Source of the DNA: Roseivirga spongicola
Lineage (GTDB): Bacteria > Bacteroidota > Bacteroidia > Cytophagales > Cyclobacteriaceae
Length of the DNA stretch: 64,000 nucleotides
Direction of reading: 5' to 3'
Assembly: GCF_001592965.1 (NCBI RefSeq)
Contig: NZ_LRPC01000032.1
Span: 1 to 64,000 of the forward strand
Part shown: in pieces, positions 9,004 to 19,271 of the stretch
How positions within the stretch are numbered: the stretch's first letter is position 1
How the letters are laid out: every line of letters starts with the position of its first letter
Program-made: the position numbers and the translations under genes
Notes under the pieces: model-generated
The model's input: only the letters and a program-made list of their open reading frames with translations
Database searches by the model: none
Told to the model about the DNA's origin: nothing

Positions 9004-9524
9004 TGGGTGAGAAAGAAAACATCTTTCTTCTTGGTCTTCCAGGTTCTGGTAAGTCTACACTGGGTAAGCAGCTGGGTGAAGAGCTCTCGCTCGACTTTAT
9101 TGATTTGGACCATTTGATTGTGGGGAAAATTGGTATGAGTATACCAGAGTACTTCTCATTTCAAGGAGAAGGCAATTTTAGGCTAAGAGAGAAGGAAGCG
9201 TTACACGAAGTTTGTGCTACCAGAGATGGATTTGTTTTAGCTACAGGAGGAGGAACGCCTTGTTTTCATTTCAATATGGACACCATGAATGCTCATGGCC
9301 GAACGATCTATTTAGATGTTAATCCTGGCGATTTGGCATTGAGGATTTTAGATGAAGGAGTGGAAAATCGACCGATTTTCAAAAGTTATGATCAACTCGA
9401 TCTGATCCAAGAAATTAGAGCCCTGAAGGAGCTAAGAGAAGAGTTTTATAACCAAGCCCAAATAAAAATTCGAGACAATCAGATCTCTACAGAAATGATT
9501 ATCTCGAATTATTTAAGTCGTTAA
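9003..9524 (+). CDS. aroK: Shikimate kinase
   Basis: Phosphorylates shikimate with ATP in aromatic amino-acid biosynthesis. The 173-aa P-loop kinase has Walker A GLPGSGKST at 11-19, the shikimate-binding acidic FIDLDHLI around 32-39, Arg residues in FRLREKEAL (59-67), the glycine-rich ATGGGTP at 80-86, and the lid arginine in ENRPIF. Its ATG overlaps the previous stop by one base (TAATG), so it is translationally coupled to the DoxX-like gene. It converges on the FadL-like barrel gene with an 11-bp gap. Confidence 0.95.
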   Translation: MGEKENIFLLGLPGSGKSTLGKQLGEELSLDFIDLDHLIVGKIGMSIPEYFSFQGEGNFRLREKEALHEVCATRDGFVLATGGGTPCFHFNMDTMNAHGRTIYLDVNPGDLALRILDEGVENRPIFKSYDQLDLIQEIRALKELREEFYNQAQIKIRDNQISTEMIISNYLSR

Positions 9525-9535
9525 TCCTTTTTCTT

Positions 9536-11065
9536 CTAGAAATTCAACCCTAAGGTTAAACTAGCATTAGTGATTTTATTGTCTGTAAAGGAAGTAGGTC
9601 CGGTGCCGTCAGCAAAGGTGTAGCTTGTGAATGAATCTTTATAAGCTGTCTGAGATAAGCTTAAGTCGAAGAAATATTTACCCACGTTAACACCTAACCC
9701 TCCTGATACAACAGAGCGAGATCTGTCTACACCATCAAAGCTCGACCTATATGGATCGCCTATACTGGCATAGCCAACCCTGAACCTAAATATGCTGTAT
9801 CTATACTCCCCACCTAGTCTAACGCTGGTCGCAGATCTATATATGTTGTCAATTGTTTCATTGTCATTTTCTACACTAAAATCTATAGAAGAAACATGGG
9901 CACGAGAGTAATTTAAGTGTTCAACATCAGCAGTAATGAAGCCGTTTTTTCCAATAAAGAATGCAGCTCCAACATTGAATTTCATTGGGGTTCTAATGTT
10001 ATAGTCTGAGAAATAAACGTCTGTTGAGCTTCTTAGACTATTGAGGACAGTGTCCTCTAGAATTAGTCTATTGTCGTTGGCATCTCTGAAGTTAGACACA
10101 TCATAATTGTTGTATTCAGATCTATAAATGACATCGCCTTCTTCGCTCATGCTATACCAGGTAGGAGTAGTAATTGAAGCGCCAATACGCATAAAGTTGG
10201 TTGGTCTAACAATCACTCCTAAGTTCATGTTAACACCAGTTCCGGTAACGTCCAATCGCTCGTCTATCTGAAAGCTAGAAATTGCTGGATCGTCAAAAGC
10301 TTCAGTGTATACTCGGTTATAAGAGTAGTCACTAGAAGTAAAGCCTAAGCCTGCGCCTAAATAGATTTTATCGTCAAAATTCCCTCCAAATGAGATGTTG
10401 AACTGATCAGTACTTCCTTGCTTGGATATTCTTTCTTGTTGAGTAGGAAATCCTTCCACAAAAGAAACATAAATGTCTTCAGCTCCAGGCACGGGGTTAA
10501 TCAAATAATGATCATAACCAACTTGTTCTATTCCTCCTAATTCGTCTGGAAAAAAACCATCAGCTCTATTCAGCATGGCATCAATAATTGAGCTATTCCC
10601 ATTATATGCCGAATAATTAAGACTTTGGTTGAAAGTGTTTACTCTATTGTAAGAAAAGGCTAGTGTTCCGCCTCTCCAACTACCAGGTTCTAAGTCTCCT
10701 TTATTGAAGTTCAGGGCTAACCCGAAGTTTCCAATGTTGAAGCGAGTATCTTCATTTCTAATGTTTCGGCCTAGGAATTCAGTATCATAACTCTTGAAAT
10801 TCAGGTTTGGGGAAATCACAAACTGAGACCTGTTATACAGTCCCAACCCTGCCGGGTTTAGAATGGCAGAACTTAAATCGCCCCCAAGTACAGAGCCTGC
10901 TCCGCCTAAAGACTGAAACCTTGCGGTTCCGTAAGTTCCGGTTTGAGAAAACCTAAGTGCGTCTTGATAGTACCCGAATGAGCCAGGTGCAATTTGTGCT
11001 TTTCCCAGTTGGTTAAGGCACACCACTGCCAGACCAACTATTATTAGCTGATATATTTTTCTCAT
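9536..11065 (-). CDS. FadL/OmpP1-like outer-membrane barrel protein
   Basis: A 509-aa exported protein: signal peptide to about residue 23 (ends GKA-QIAPG), then a region like OMPP1/FadL/TodX transporters (FQSLGGAGSVLGGDLSSAILNPAGL, residues about 50-75), followed by alternating amphipathic strands and a terminal strand ending in Phe (NASLTLGLNF), as expected for an Omp85-assembled barrel. It likely passes hydrophobic compounds across the outer membrane. It lies 23 bp downstream of the Ser-rich lipoprotein on the same strand, so the two probably share a transcript. Confidence 0.83.
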   Translation of the reverse strand: MRKIYQLIIVGLAVVCLNQLGKAQIAPGSFGYYQDALRFSQTGTYGTARFQSLGGAGSVLGGDLSSAILNPAGLGLYNRSQFVISPNLNFKSYDTEFLGRNIRNEDTRFNIGNFGLALNFNKGDLEPGSWRGGTLAFSYNRVNTFNQSLNYSAYNGNSSIIDAMLNRADGFFPDELGGIEQVGYDHYLINPVPGAEDIYVSFVEGFPTQQERISKQGSTDQFNISFGGNFDDKIYLGAGLGFTSSDYSYNRVYTEAFDDPAISSFQIDERLDVTGTGVNMNLGVIVRPTNFMRIGASITTPTWYSMSEEGDVIYRSEYNNYDVSNFRDANDNRLILEDTVLNSLRSSTDVYFSDYNIRTPMKFNVGAAFFIGKNGFITADVEHLNYSRAHVSSIDFSVENDNETIDNIYRSATSVRLGGEYRYSIFRFRVGYASIGDPYRSSFDGVDRSRSVVSGGLGVNVGKYFFDLSLSQTAYKDSFTSYTFADGTGPTSFTDNKITNASLTLGLNF

Positions 11066-11088
11066 ACTTAAAATGCTTTGAATCGTTT

Positions 11089-12633
11089 TTAATTACCTCC
11101 TCTACCAGATCTGCTACTTCCTGAGCTCGATGAACGCGAAGAGCCGCTGCTAGATGATCTACTACTCGAACTGCTGCTTCTGCTTACAGAACCTGAAGAC
11201 CTGCTTGAACTTGAGCTGCTACTTCTGCTATATGAGCCTGAAGACCTACTTGAGCTCGAGCTTCTACCATAACTGTAACTTCTACTACTAGAAGATCTGC
11301 TGCTTCTACTAAATGTAGGAGAACTAGATCTGCTAGATGTTCCTCTACTGAATGATACACCGCTACTTCTTCTAGAACTCGATGTTCTGGTGTAAGAAGG
11401 TATGCTGGTTCTAGATCTAGAGCTTGTATTGTAAGTGAGTCCGCTGCTTCTACCAGAGTTAGAAGACCTTCTCAAACTTCCAATGCTATACCCTGATGAA
11501 CTTCGGCTTTTACCATCAGTACTAATCCTGTAGCTATCGGTTCTTACCCTGTTACTACTTCTACTTAGGGCCTGATCTACACTAGTAGTTGATCTAGAAG
11601 ATCTGGTACTAGAGGTAGTCACTGGTCTTACGGAAGTATTAGATACTCTTCCTCTTGAAATGGTAGACCTACTTCGTGAAGTGTTGTTTAGTGCAGCTTG
11701 GCTAGATCTGGTGTTTCCCGTGCCATTAGCAGCATCTGATCTAACACTTGTTACAGAGGTAGAAGGTACTCTTGCACCTCTTGTATAGTCTCTGTTTCCT
11801 CGGCTATTATAATATTCATTATTGGCAATTATGATTGTGTTTCCACGTCTCCAATTCCAATTTCTATATCTCCATGAACTAAAGCCGTATGAACTGACAA
11901 ACCAAGGGTCATTGAAAAACGGATCGTAAAAGAATGGGTCATAAAATGAGTACCTGAATCTTCCAGCGTACGGGTTACCAAATCTCCAGAGAGGGTCTAA
12001 CCATATACCTGAAGAGTAAGGGCTTCCCCAGAAGAATGAAGAATTATAAATTGAGCCAAAGCCTAATCCAAAACCAACATTAAAGTTCCAGTTTCTTGCT
12101 CTTGTGTGAGGTGTGTTAAAAGAACTGGCTTGAGTTAAGTAGTTCTCCATTGCCGAATTGAAACCTCTATAGTATTGGTCATACCAAGCATTTCTAAACT
12201 GAAAGTCGTCCCTAACTATTTGATTAAATGTAATAGGATCCATGTCGTCCCAGTCTAGGGGTAAGTCGTAATTTTTCAGGAGCTCGTTTTCGTAATCCCA
12301 CACAAAGTCATCGTAATTGAGTTCAGAAGCTCTAGAAACTTTCGGGTCTATGGCTTCAAAGTACACTACTTCCTGAGGAGCTCCATTATTATACTTGTCT
12401 ATTAGGTTTGCCTCAACTTTCTGATCAGAGCTTCTTTCTAGTGTCACCACGTTTTCACCAAGCTCTTGTGTTCCTTCAGGGTCTATTACAACCTTTTTAG
12501 GTTGGGCTCTATCTGCCGATGTAAAGTAAACATCGTCATACTCGCCTTGTTGCATGGGTAATGAGGCACAGCCGGCAAATACCGATAGTGCTAGTAAGGT
12601 TGATGCAATCTTAAAATAGCTGGAGTTCTTCAT
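11089..12633 (-). CDS. Lipoprotein with long Ser/Arg-rich low-complexity tail
   Basis: Predicted 514-aa lipoprotein. I place the start at ATG 12633, giving a signal MKNSSYFKIASTLLALSVFAGC with lipid Cys22. A longer reading frame upstream would run into the proS promoter and has no signal. The middle is aromatic and glycine-rich (FGLGFGSIYNSSFFWG, WRYRNWNWRRGN). The last roughly 180 residues are dominated by Ser and Arg in SSRSS-type repeats. I do not recognise a named function. It is probably co-transcribed with the barrel gene downstream. A cell-surface structural or adhesive role is conceivable but unproven. Confidence 0.72.
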   Translation of the reverse strand: MKNSSYFKIASTLLALSVFAGCASLPMQQGEYDDVYFTSADRAQPKKVVIDPEGTQELGENVVTLERSSDQKVEANLIDKYNNGAPQEVVYFEAIDPKVSRASELNYDDFVWDYENELLKNYDLPLDWDDMDPITFNQIVRDDFQFRNAWYDQYYRGFNSAMENYLTQASSFNTPHTRARNWNFNVGFGLGFGSIYNSSFFWGSPYSSGIWLDPLWRFGNPYAGRFRYSFYDPFFYDPFFNDPWFVSSYGFSSWRYRNWNWRRGNTIIIANNEYYNSRGNRDYTRGARVPSTSVTSVRSDAANGTGNTRSSQAALNNTSRSRSTISRGRVSNTSVRPVTTSSTRSSRSTTSVDQALSRSSNRVRTDSYRISTDGKSRSSSGYSIGSLRRSSNSGRSSGLTYNTSSRSRTSIPSYTRTSSSRRSSGVSFSRGTSSRSSSPTFSRSSRSSSSRSYSYGRSSSSSRSSGSYSRSSSSSSSRSSGSVSRSSSSSSRSSSSGSSRSSSSGSSRSGRGGN

Positions 12634-12701
12634 GGCTTTCCTTTCTTCTTTAAACTTAACGTCTAATTCTCTTATTTGGTCGGTTAAATACCCGAAAATT
12701 T

Positions 12702-12709
12702 TATCTTTG
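12702..12709 (+). promoter_or_regulatory. Candidate -7 box for proS
   Basis: TATCTTTG matches the Bacteroidota -7 consensus TAnnTTTG, 52 bp before the proS ATG. A TTTG at 12675-12678 could serve as the -33 element, although the 23-nt spacing is slightly longer than usual. Confidence 0.55.
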
Positions 12710-12761
12710 CACGGTATTTTCCGCTCAGTAAAAGAGCAAGTATCATACCAACAATCAAGAG

Positions 12762-14240
12762 ATGAGCAAAGGATTACCAAAACGAAGTGAAGATTACTCA
12801 TTGTGGTATAATGAGTTAGTGAAAAAGGCCGATTTGGCCGAGAATTCAGCAGTAAGAGGTTGTATGGTGATCAAACCCTACGGTTTCAGCATTTGGGAAA
12901 AAATGCAGGCTGAAATTGACAGAATGTTTAAAGAAACTGGTCATACTAACGCTTACTTCCCTTTGTTCATTCCAAAATCCTATTTAAGCAAGGAAGCAGA
13001 TCACGTTGAAGGATTTGCTAAAGAGTGCGCTGTAGTTACTCATTATAGGTTAAAGAATGATGAGAACGGCAACGGTGTAGTGGTAGATCCTGATGCTAAG
13101 CTAGAAGAAGAACTGATTGTGCGTCCTACCTCAGAAACTGTAATCTGGAGTACCTATAAAAATTGGGTTCAGTCTTACAGAGACCTGCCTATACTAGTAA
13201 ACCAGTGGGCTAATGTGGTTCGTTGGGAAATGAGAACGCGCTTGTTCCTCAGAACAGCGGAGTTCTTGTGGCAGGAAGGTCATACGGCACACGCTACCAA
13301 GCAAGAGGCCATAGATGAGTCAATTCAAATGATGAACGTCTACGCTACATTCGCTGAAGAATTTATGGGCGTGCCTGTTGTAAAAGGAATCAAATCAGAG
13401 TCTGAAAGATTTGCTGGTGCATTGGAGACTTACTGTATAGAAGCTCTAATGCAAGATGGTAAGGCATTACAAGCAGGAACTTCCCACTTTTTAGGTCAGA
13501 ACTTCGCAAAAGCATTCGATGTAAAGTTTGCTACCAAAGAAGGTGGTCTAGAACACGTTTGGGGAACTTCTTGGGGTGTAAGCACTCGCTTGATGGGAGC
13601 GTTGATTATGGCTCACTCAGACGACCATGGTTTGGTACTTCCTCCAAAATTGGCGCCTATTCAAGTAGTGATTGTCCCTATATATAAAGGAGAAGAACAA
13701 CTGGCCCAAATCAGAGCCAAGGTCGATGAAATTACTGCTCAATTGAGGGCTAAAGGGATTTCTGTGAAGTTTGATGACAGAGATACTCATAAGCCGGGCT
13801 TTAAGTTCGCTGAATGGGAGCTGAAAGGGGTGCCAGTTAGATTTGCCATGGGTCCAAGAGATTTGGAGAATAACACGCTGGAAATAGCAAGAAGAGATAC
13901 TGGAGAAAAACAGTCCTTCGATCTTTCCGGAGATGTAGCGGCCAAAGTTGAAGAACTCCTGAATGATATTCAGAATAGCATTTATCAGAAGGCGGTAGAC
14001 TTCCGAACCGAGCATACTACTGAAGTGGACTCTTACGAGGACTTTAAGAAAGTGCTCGATGGTAAAGGAGGCTTCGTTTCAGCTCACTGGGATGGAACAG
14101 CCGAAACTGAAGACAAGATCAAAGAAGAAACTAAAGCAACCATCAGGTGTATTCCTTTAGATAGAAAAGAAGAGGCTGGAGTTTGTATTTACTCTGGTAA
14201 ACCTTCTCAAGGAAGAGTACTTTTTGCCAAGGCTTACTAA
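12762..14240 (+). CDS. proS: Prolyl-tRNA synthetase (short, type III form)
   Basis: Class II aminoacyl-tRNA synthetase charging tRNA-Pro, 492 aa. It is the archaeal/eukaryote-like form without the editing insertion found in E. coli ProS, normal for Bacteroidota. Visible motifs: motif 1 region [18 protein letters not shown] (32-49), motif 2 [12 protein letters not shown] and [21 protein letters not shown]-like segment ([20 protein letters not shown]), motif 3 around [20 protein letters not shown]. An anticodon-binding domain and a C-terminal zinc-binding-like domain follow. ATG 12762 matches the family N-terminus ([16 protein letters not shown]). Confidence 0.97.
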   Translation: MSKGLPKRSEDYSLWYNELVKKADLAENSAVRGCMVIKPYGFSIWEKMQAEIDRMFKETGHTNAYFPLFIPKSYLSKEADHVEGFAKECAVVTHYRLKNDENGNGVVVDPDAKLEEELIVRPTSETVIWSTYKNWVQSYRDLPILVNQWANVVRWEMRTRLFLRTAEFLWQEGHTAHATKQEAIDESIQMMNVYATFAEEFMGVPVVKGIKSESERFAGALETYCIEALMQDGKALQAGTSHFLGQNFAKAFDVKFATKEGGLEHVWGTSWGVSTRLMGALIMAHSDDHGLVLPPKLAPIQVVIVPIYKGEEQLAQIRAKVDEITAQLRAKGISVKFDDRDTHKPGFKFAEWELKGVPVRFAMGPRDLENNTLEIARRDTGEKQSFDLSGDVAAKVEELLNDIQNSIYQKAVDFRTEHTTEVDSYEDFKKVLDGKGGFVSAHWDGTAETEDKIKEETKATIRCIPLDRKEEAGVCIYSGKPSQGRVLFAKAY

Positions 14241-14287
14241 GCCATTTCATTTAAGTATGTATATTGGTGTGAATAAGTTTTGCACCT

Positions 14288-14764
14288 ATGGGAGACTGGA
14301 TTTCCATCGTTTTATTGATTCTCATTGGCCTAGTTCTAATTTACTTAGAACTGTTGTTTGTGCCTGGAACTACTATTCTTGGACTGATAGGATTAGGGCT
14401 TTGTGTTGTGGGTATTTACCTTACCTATGATGCTCATGGGTCGTCTACAGGCAACTGGGTGCTAGTTGGAACAGCTTTAGTTTCGCTGATTGGCTTAGTT
14501 TTTAGCTTTAGGGCTAAATCATGGAATAGGTTCTCATTGAAAAGTACCAATCAGGGGAAGTTTAATGAAGGATATTATTCAGACCTGACGGTCGAAATGA
14601 GAGGTTTGGCCATTTCAGATTTAAAGCCTATTGGCAAAGCAGAATTCAACAACAAAACTTACGAAGTGCGATCTAGAGGGGAATATATCTCTTCTGGTTC
14701 TAGTGTAAAGATTGCTCATGTAGACGGCAATAAAATTATTGTAGAAACAACAACCACCAATTAA
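14288..14764 (+). CDS. NfeD-family membrane protein
   Basis: Small (158 aa) partner protein of flotillin-like proteins. Residues 5-75 hold three hydrophobic helices rich in Gly/Leu. After a linker, residues 95-155 form the NfeD C-terminal OB-fold ([38 protein letters not shown]). It overlaps floA by one base (TAATG at 14763-14766), so the pair is translationally coupled. Probable role: organising membrane microdomains with FloA. Confidence 0.9.
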   Translation: MGDWISIVLLILIGLVLIYLELLFVPGTTILGLIGLGLCVVGIYLTYDAHGSSTGNWVLVGTALVSLIGLVFSFRAKSWNRFSLKSTNQGKFNEGYYSDLTVEMRGLAISDLKPIGKAEFNNKTYEVRSRGEYISSGSSVKIAHVDGNKIIVETTTTN

Positions 14765-15777
14765 TGGAAAACTATACTGCTTTGATTGCCGTGATAGGCG
14801 GCATCGTCCTACTTTTTGTGTTCTTATACTTTGTGCCTGTTAACCTATGGATCACAGCGCAATTCTCGAATGTAAGAGTTGGCCTCTTGGAACTCGTATT
14901 TATGCGAATTAGAAAAGTGCCACCGAGAATAGTGGTAGATGCTATGATTACGGCCACCAAGGCTGGTTTGGAGCTGACTACTACCGATTTGGAAACCCAC
15001 TATTTAGCAGGAGGGAATGTTCCTTCCGTAATTAAGGCTTTGATTTCGGCCGACAAGGCAAATATTAACCTCACTTTTAAACAGGCAACGGCTATCGATT
15101 TGGCTGGTAGAGATGTATTTGAGGCAGTGCAGATATCAGTTAACCCTAAAGTAATTACGACTCCTAAGGTTGCAGCAGTTGCAGCAGATGGTATTCAGCT
15201 AATGGCTATTGCAAGGGTGACTGTGCGTGCAAACATTCAACAATTGGTTGGCGGTGCTGGAGAAGATACCATTCTGGCGAGAGTAGGAGAGGGGATTGTA
15301 ACCTCAATTGGTTCTGCAGGTACGCATAAGCAAGTACTAGAAAACCCTGATAAGATTTCTAAACTGGTTTTACAAAGAGGCTTAGATGCTGGTACTGCTT
15401 TTGAGATTCTGTCTATTGATATAGCAGATGTAGATGTAGGAACCAATATTGGCGCAACATTACAAACAGATCAGGCGCAAGCTGATTTGAAAGTAGCAGA
15501 AGCTAAGGCCGAAGAAAGAAGAGCTATGGCTGTTGCGAGTGAGCAAGAAATGAAAGCAAAGTCTCAAGAAGCTAGAGCAAAGGTAATTGAAGCAGAAGCT
15601 GAAATACCAATGGCAATTGCAGAGGCGTTCAGATCTGGAAACCTTGGTGTAATGGATTATTATAAGTTTGAGAACATTAAGGCCGATACAGATATGAGAG
15701 AATCTATCGCTAACCCTGCTCAGAAGTCTTCGAGTTCTGGCAAGCGCAGAAGTGACGGAGGAAGCTCCAAAAGCTAA
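14764..15777 (+). CDS. floA: Flotillin-like protein FloA
   Basis: Membrane-associated scaffold of 337 aa in the FloA (UPF0365) family, thought to organise functional membrane microdomains. It has one N-terminal hydrophobic helix (about 5-28), a conserved SPFH-like core ([39 protein letters not shown]), and an Ala/Glu-rich coiled region ([20 protein letters not shown]) around residues 235-290. A basic, Ser-rich tail closes it. It forms a two-gene operon with the NfeD protein and is followed by an intrinsic terminator. Confidence 0.95.
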   Translation: MENYTALIAVIGGIVLLFVFLYFVPVNLWITAQFSNVRVGLLELVFMRIRKVPPRIVVDAMITATKAGLELTTTDLETHYLAGGNVPSVIKALISADKANINLTFKQATAIDLAGRDVFEAVQISVNPKVITTPKVAAVAADGIQLMAIARVTVRANIQQLVGGAGEDTILARVGEGIVTSIGSAGTHKQVLENPDKISKLVLQRGLDAGTAFEILSIDIADVDVGTNIGATLQTDQAQADLKVAEAKAEERRAMAVASEQEMKAKSQEARAKVIEAEAEIPMAIAEAFRSGNLGVMDYYKFENIKADTDMRESIANPAQKSSSSGKRRSDGGSSKS

Positions 15778-15800
15778 TCTCAATAGGAAATAAGATTAAG

Positions 15801-15829
15801 AGCCCTGACAGATTCTGTTGGGGCTTTTT
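15801..15829 (+). terminator. Intrinsic terminator after nfeD-floA
   Basis: An 11-bp stem (15801-15811 with 15815-15825, two G-T wobbles) with a 3-nt loop runs straight into five T residues, 23 bp after the floA stop. Confidence 0.8.
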
Positions 15830-15895
15830 CGTTTTATTAAATAGTTAGTTGATCTACTATAAATATAGTACTATGTTTATAGTAGTAATCCATTG

Positions 15896-16984
15896 ATGAT
15901 GAAACGAACATATACTCTCTTTTCTCTCTTATTTATTCTTCTTTTTAGCTGCGGCAATGAAAGTGAAGATCAGCAAGATGTGTTTAGGGTTATCCCTGTT
16001 AACCCAAATGCGGATGACGAGTTAAGTATAGACGATATTGCTGATGAAATAGAAGCTGTGAAACTGGAGGAAACCGATGAGAGCCTTATTGCCATGACAA
16101 CCAAGGTTGAAAGGACTGAGGATTACATCTTTATTTTTGATTTCAGTCAACAGAAGATATTCCAGTTTGATGATTCTGGCAAATTTCTTCAGTTAATTGG
16201 TAAAATAGGTGGTGGTCCTGAAGAGGTGGAAAGACCAGTTGGGTTTTCGCTGGATAGAATGAATGAACACATTTATATTATCGGAATGCGAAAAATTGTG
16301 GTTTATGATTATAACGGTGATTTTGTTCGATATATCAGAGATTACTCTTTTCCCAACTATACCTATTTTATGAATGATACCCTTGAGGTTTTCCGAACAG
16401 AAACAAAGAACCTTGAAGGTGGTGGGTTTCTTAAATTTCCAACTCGATATAGAATTGATCCATCTACCGGAGGTCGAATAGATAGTTTGGAACTCACTAA
16501 AGTAAGCTTGAAGAATCAGATGATGTTCATTATGACTGATGCTAATTATTACTCAGAGTCGACAGATAAAACCTATTTTTATCTTCCTGTTCTTTTTCCG
16601 GAGCCTTTTGTTAGAGATACCATATATGAGGCAAGGTCTTCAGTGTTTGAACCCTCTCTTAAGTTGGACTTCGGTGAGAGTGCTGTTTCTGAAACGGGGA
16701 ATAAAGCTGTAAATATCAGAAGTTTCTTCAGATCGGATAGGTATTTAATAGTGAGGTACTCCTTTGAGGGGAAGGCCAAATTACTGATTTACGATTTAGA
16801 AGAGTATATGAGCTATAATCTGGATGCTGGACTTGATGGGGGAGAGCATTCTGATGGTGAACCTGTTCTTTTAACTCCTTTACCAGCTGAGTCTAATACC
16901 TACTACTTCTCTGCAAAGAAACTGGAAGAGGGAATGACAGAAGAGCCGAATCCAACGCTATATTTCGTGAAGCTCAAGAACTGA
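15896..16984 (+). CDS. 6-bladed beta-propeller lipoprotein, dispersed paralogue
   Basis: A 362-aa predicted lipoprotein and third member of the family seen at 3349 and 4519. The signal ends LLFILLFSC; the shared motif IEAVKLEETDESLIA and the blade motif IGKIGGGPEEVERP follow. Start is ATG 15896 (ATG 15899 is equally possible; the upstream TTG is less likely). It stands alone, converging on the WG-repeat gene with one base between the two. Ligand unknown. Confidence 0.78.
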   Translation: MMKRTYTLFSLLFILLFSCGNESEDQQDVFRVIPVNPNADDELSIDDIADEIEAVKLEETDESLIAMTTKVERTEDYIFIFDFSQQKIFQFDDSGKFLQLIGKIGGGPEEVERPVGFSLDRMNEHIYIIGMRKIVVYDYNGDFVRYIRDYSFPNYTYFMNDTLEVFRTETKNLEGGGFLKFPTRYRIDPSTGGRIDSLELTKVSLKNQMMFIMTDANYYSESTDKTYFYLPVLFPEPFVRDTIYEARSSVFEPSLKLDFGESAVSETGNKAVNIRSFFRSDRYLIVRYSFEGKAKLLIYDLEEYMSYNLDAGLDGGEHSDGEPVLLTPLPAESNTYYFSAKKLEEGMTEEPNPTLYFVKLKN

Positions 16985-16985
16985 T

Positions 16986-19205
16986 TTATTTCAACTGAAA
17001 GGTTCTTTTTTCTCCTTCTTTCGAGGCGAGAAACATATCTCCCGATTGTTTTACGGTTTTGTAAATAGTTGGGATTACATCATGTCCTGCTTCATTGATT
17101 ACTCCATAGAAACCGTTTCGTTCCACCAAAAAATAGTTGTTCTCCAAAGCTTTAATACTGTCGAAAGAAGGATTTTTAATGATCTTTCCTCGGCTGTCTG
17201 CTAACCCTACCTGATCATTAGATTCAATTACAAAATAGCTGCCGAGTCTTTTTACCGAGTCGTAATTTAAAGCGATTACTTGTGTGCCAGAAGTGTTTAT
17301 AAGTCCCCACTTAGAATCACTTTTCACAATAGATAAACCATTATCAAAAGGGCTGACTTGATCGAAGTTGGGTTGAATGATTAGCTCTTCATTTTTATTT
17401 ACGAATCCCCATTTTCCTATGAGTTTTACCGAAAAAAGGCCTTCTGAGAATTGACCCACAGCTTCATATCGGTTTGCTATTGTTATCCTTCCATCAGAAT
17501 TTAAGAAGCCCCATTGCCCTCCCTTTAATACGGGCATATAATCGGCTTTCATTGGTTCAATGTGCTCAATGTCGTTTTCTAGTTTGAGAACATACTTGTC
17601 TGAAGGCCGAAATAGAAAGCTCTGATTGTTTCTTCGGATGAAAAGCAATTGTGTGCTCAGGGCGGTAATAGAATCATAGCTGTGCTCCAATAGTTGCTCT
17701 CCGTACATAGAGAAGATAGATTTACTGCTGTCTTCGTGGCTCTTAATAATAGCTTCGGCTAACGGTTCAAATGGCGACTGGTCTCGGTAAAGAACTTTAC
17801 CAAAAAGATCGGCAACTCCGTATTCCGTCCCTTGTCGAAAATACAAGTAGTTATTGTCAATGGAGAGGCTGTCGTAGTACGGAGTCATTATCCATAGGCC
17901 ATTTGAGTTAACAACGCCATATCCATTGTTGTACAGGGCTATTGCTCGCTCATTTTTAAAAGCAGAAAGTTGATCGTATAAAAACGGACTTATCTCTTTT
18001 CCATCTTTTCCGATTAGGCCTATTTTGTCATTTCGTTTGGCTTGAAAAAAGGAGGCTGATTTCTTCTCGATATACTGATAATTAAACAGATTGAGCTTTT
18101 TCCCATCTAAATTGTGAATAGACCAAGAGTGGCCATCTGCTTGGCTGTTTTTTGTAAAGATCAAGTTAGTTTGAAGTTGAATTTCTTCAAATGAGTCTCT
18201 AAAAAGTGGTTTCCCTTGGCTATTGTAGGCTTTGTATCTACCAGAACGCGTAGTGGTGACAAACACTTTCTCATTTGATTCAACCAGCCTCTCTTCTGGT
18301 AGAAAACTGTAGTACTCGCCTTTATAGTTTATAGACCCTGTTTTTCGTCCGGCTGAAGTAGCAAAAGCTTCCTGGTCTAAAAAGTTAATATCATCAAAGT
18401 AGTAGGTAGCACTATAATTGCTTGTCTTAAAGAAGTCCCATTGTGTGTATGGAATGGCTTCTACTTGGTCTTCACCAAAGACTAGATTTTTGTAAAGAGG
18501 CGGTATAACCAGTTCTATTGTATTCCTCAATAAACCTTGATGGTTGTACTGTCCTATCTTGTAGTAGGTATTGCCATGGGGTTCAATGTATTCAAAAAGA
18601 AACTCAGTGAGCTGATTGCCATCAGTATCAAATACTGCTAATAAGCCGTCTTTGCTTACTATAAGATGGGTCTTGCTAAGTTCAGATATAGCATCATAGG
18701 CTATTGGAATAATTGATTTACCTTTTTCAGAAATAAAGCCTCGTAAGTACTTTGCACCTTTTTTTTCGGATACGATAAGTCCAGCAGAATGACTCTGCAT
18801 TGAGCTAAAAACAAAGTTTATGATTGTTTTGCCATTGCTATCTATTAATCCGTAGTTGGTGAGAATTGAGCTGTTGTCTCTTTTTGAGGCAATAAAGTTG
18901 TCTTCTGAGCTAGGAACCAGGGTGTTGAAGTAATGCTCTGTTATTCGGTTGCCTTCTGTGTTTACTAATGCCCATCTTTCGTTTTGCAAAGCTCCAATTA
19001 CTCCGTTTACTACAGAGAAGCTTTTATCTGACCAGCCTAGGCCTTCAAACTTGGGAGGTATGGCAATGGTATTTGTTGTAATATTTTTTAGACCAACTCT
19101 ACCGCCTTCTGAAAAAGGTTCAAACTGATCTGCAAGAAGAGCTCCTTGCGTACTCAGAAGAAATAGAATAAGGAATAGTCTGAAGTGATACATTCGTGGC
19201 TTCAT
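16986..19205 (-). CDS. WG-repeat protein, exported
   Basis: A 739-aa protein with a signal peptide (about residues 1-26, LLSTQGALLA-DQ) and many WG-type repeats throughout, such as KWGFVNKNEELIIQPNFDQV, QWGFLNSDGRITIANRYEAV and KWGLINTSGTQVIALNYDSV. WG repeats form beta-rich solenoid or propeller-like structures and are usually annotated without a defined activity. ATG 19205 is used; Met5 is an alternative. It lies 66 bp downstream of hemA on the same strand and might be read through from it. Confidence 0.85.
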   Translation of the reverse strand: MKPRMYHFRLFLILFLLSTQGALLADQFEPFSEGGRVGLKNITTNTIAIPPKFEGLGWSDKSFSVVNGVIGALQNERWALVNTEGNRITEHYFNTLVPSSEDNFIASKRDNSSILTNYGLIDSNGKTIINFVFSSMQSHSAGLIVSEKKGAKYLRGFISEKGKSIIPIAYDAISELSKTHLIVSKDGLLAVFDTDGNQLTEFLFEYIEPHGNTYYKIGQYNHQGLLRNTIELVIPPLYKNLVFGEDQVEAIPYTQWDFFKTSNYSATYYFDDINFLDQEAFATSAGRKTGSINYKGEYYSFLPEERLVESNEKVFVTTTRSGRYKAYNSQGKPLFRDSFEEIQLQTNLIFTKNSQADGHSWSIHNLDGKKLNLFNYQYIEKKSASFFQAKRNDKIGLIGKDGKEISPFLYDQLSAFKNERAIALYNNGYGVVNSNGLWIMTPYYDSLSIDNNYLYFRQGTEYGVADLFGKVLYRDQSPFEPLAEAIIKSHEDSSKSIFSMYGEQLLEHSYDSITALSTQLLFIRRNNQSFLFRPSDKYVLKLENDIEHIEPMKADYMPVLKGGQWGFLNSDGRITIANRYEAVGQFSEGLFSVKLIGKWGFVNKNEELIIQPNFDQVSPFDNGLSIVKSDSKWGLINTSGTQVIALNYDSVKRLGSYFVIESNDQVGLADSRGKIIKNPSFDSIKALENNYFLVERNGFYGVINEAGHDVIPTIYKTVKQSGDMFLASKEGEKRTFQLK

Positions 19206-19271
19206 CGGAGGATTAGCCCGAAAGCTGTGAAATTTAGCTGACTATTGAAATGCTATTGATGTAAAACTCAC

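Noticed and set aside
11101-11560. Nucleotide tandem repeat or mobile repeat in the Ser-rich region
   Set aside because: The repetition follows Ser/Arg codons with varied synonymous use, so it reflects the protein and not a DNA repeat.
12634-12801. 56-residue N-terminal extension of the Ser-rich lipoprotein
   Set aside because: It covers the proS promoter and start and hides a clear lipoprotein signal that begins at 12633.
14224-14430. 68-codon frame across the proS-nfeD junction
   Set aside because: It overlaps nfeD in another frame and has no recognisable features.
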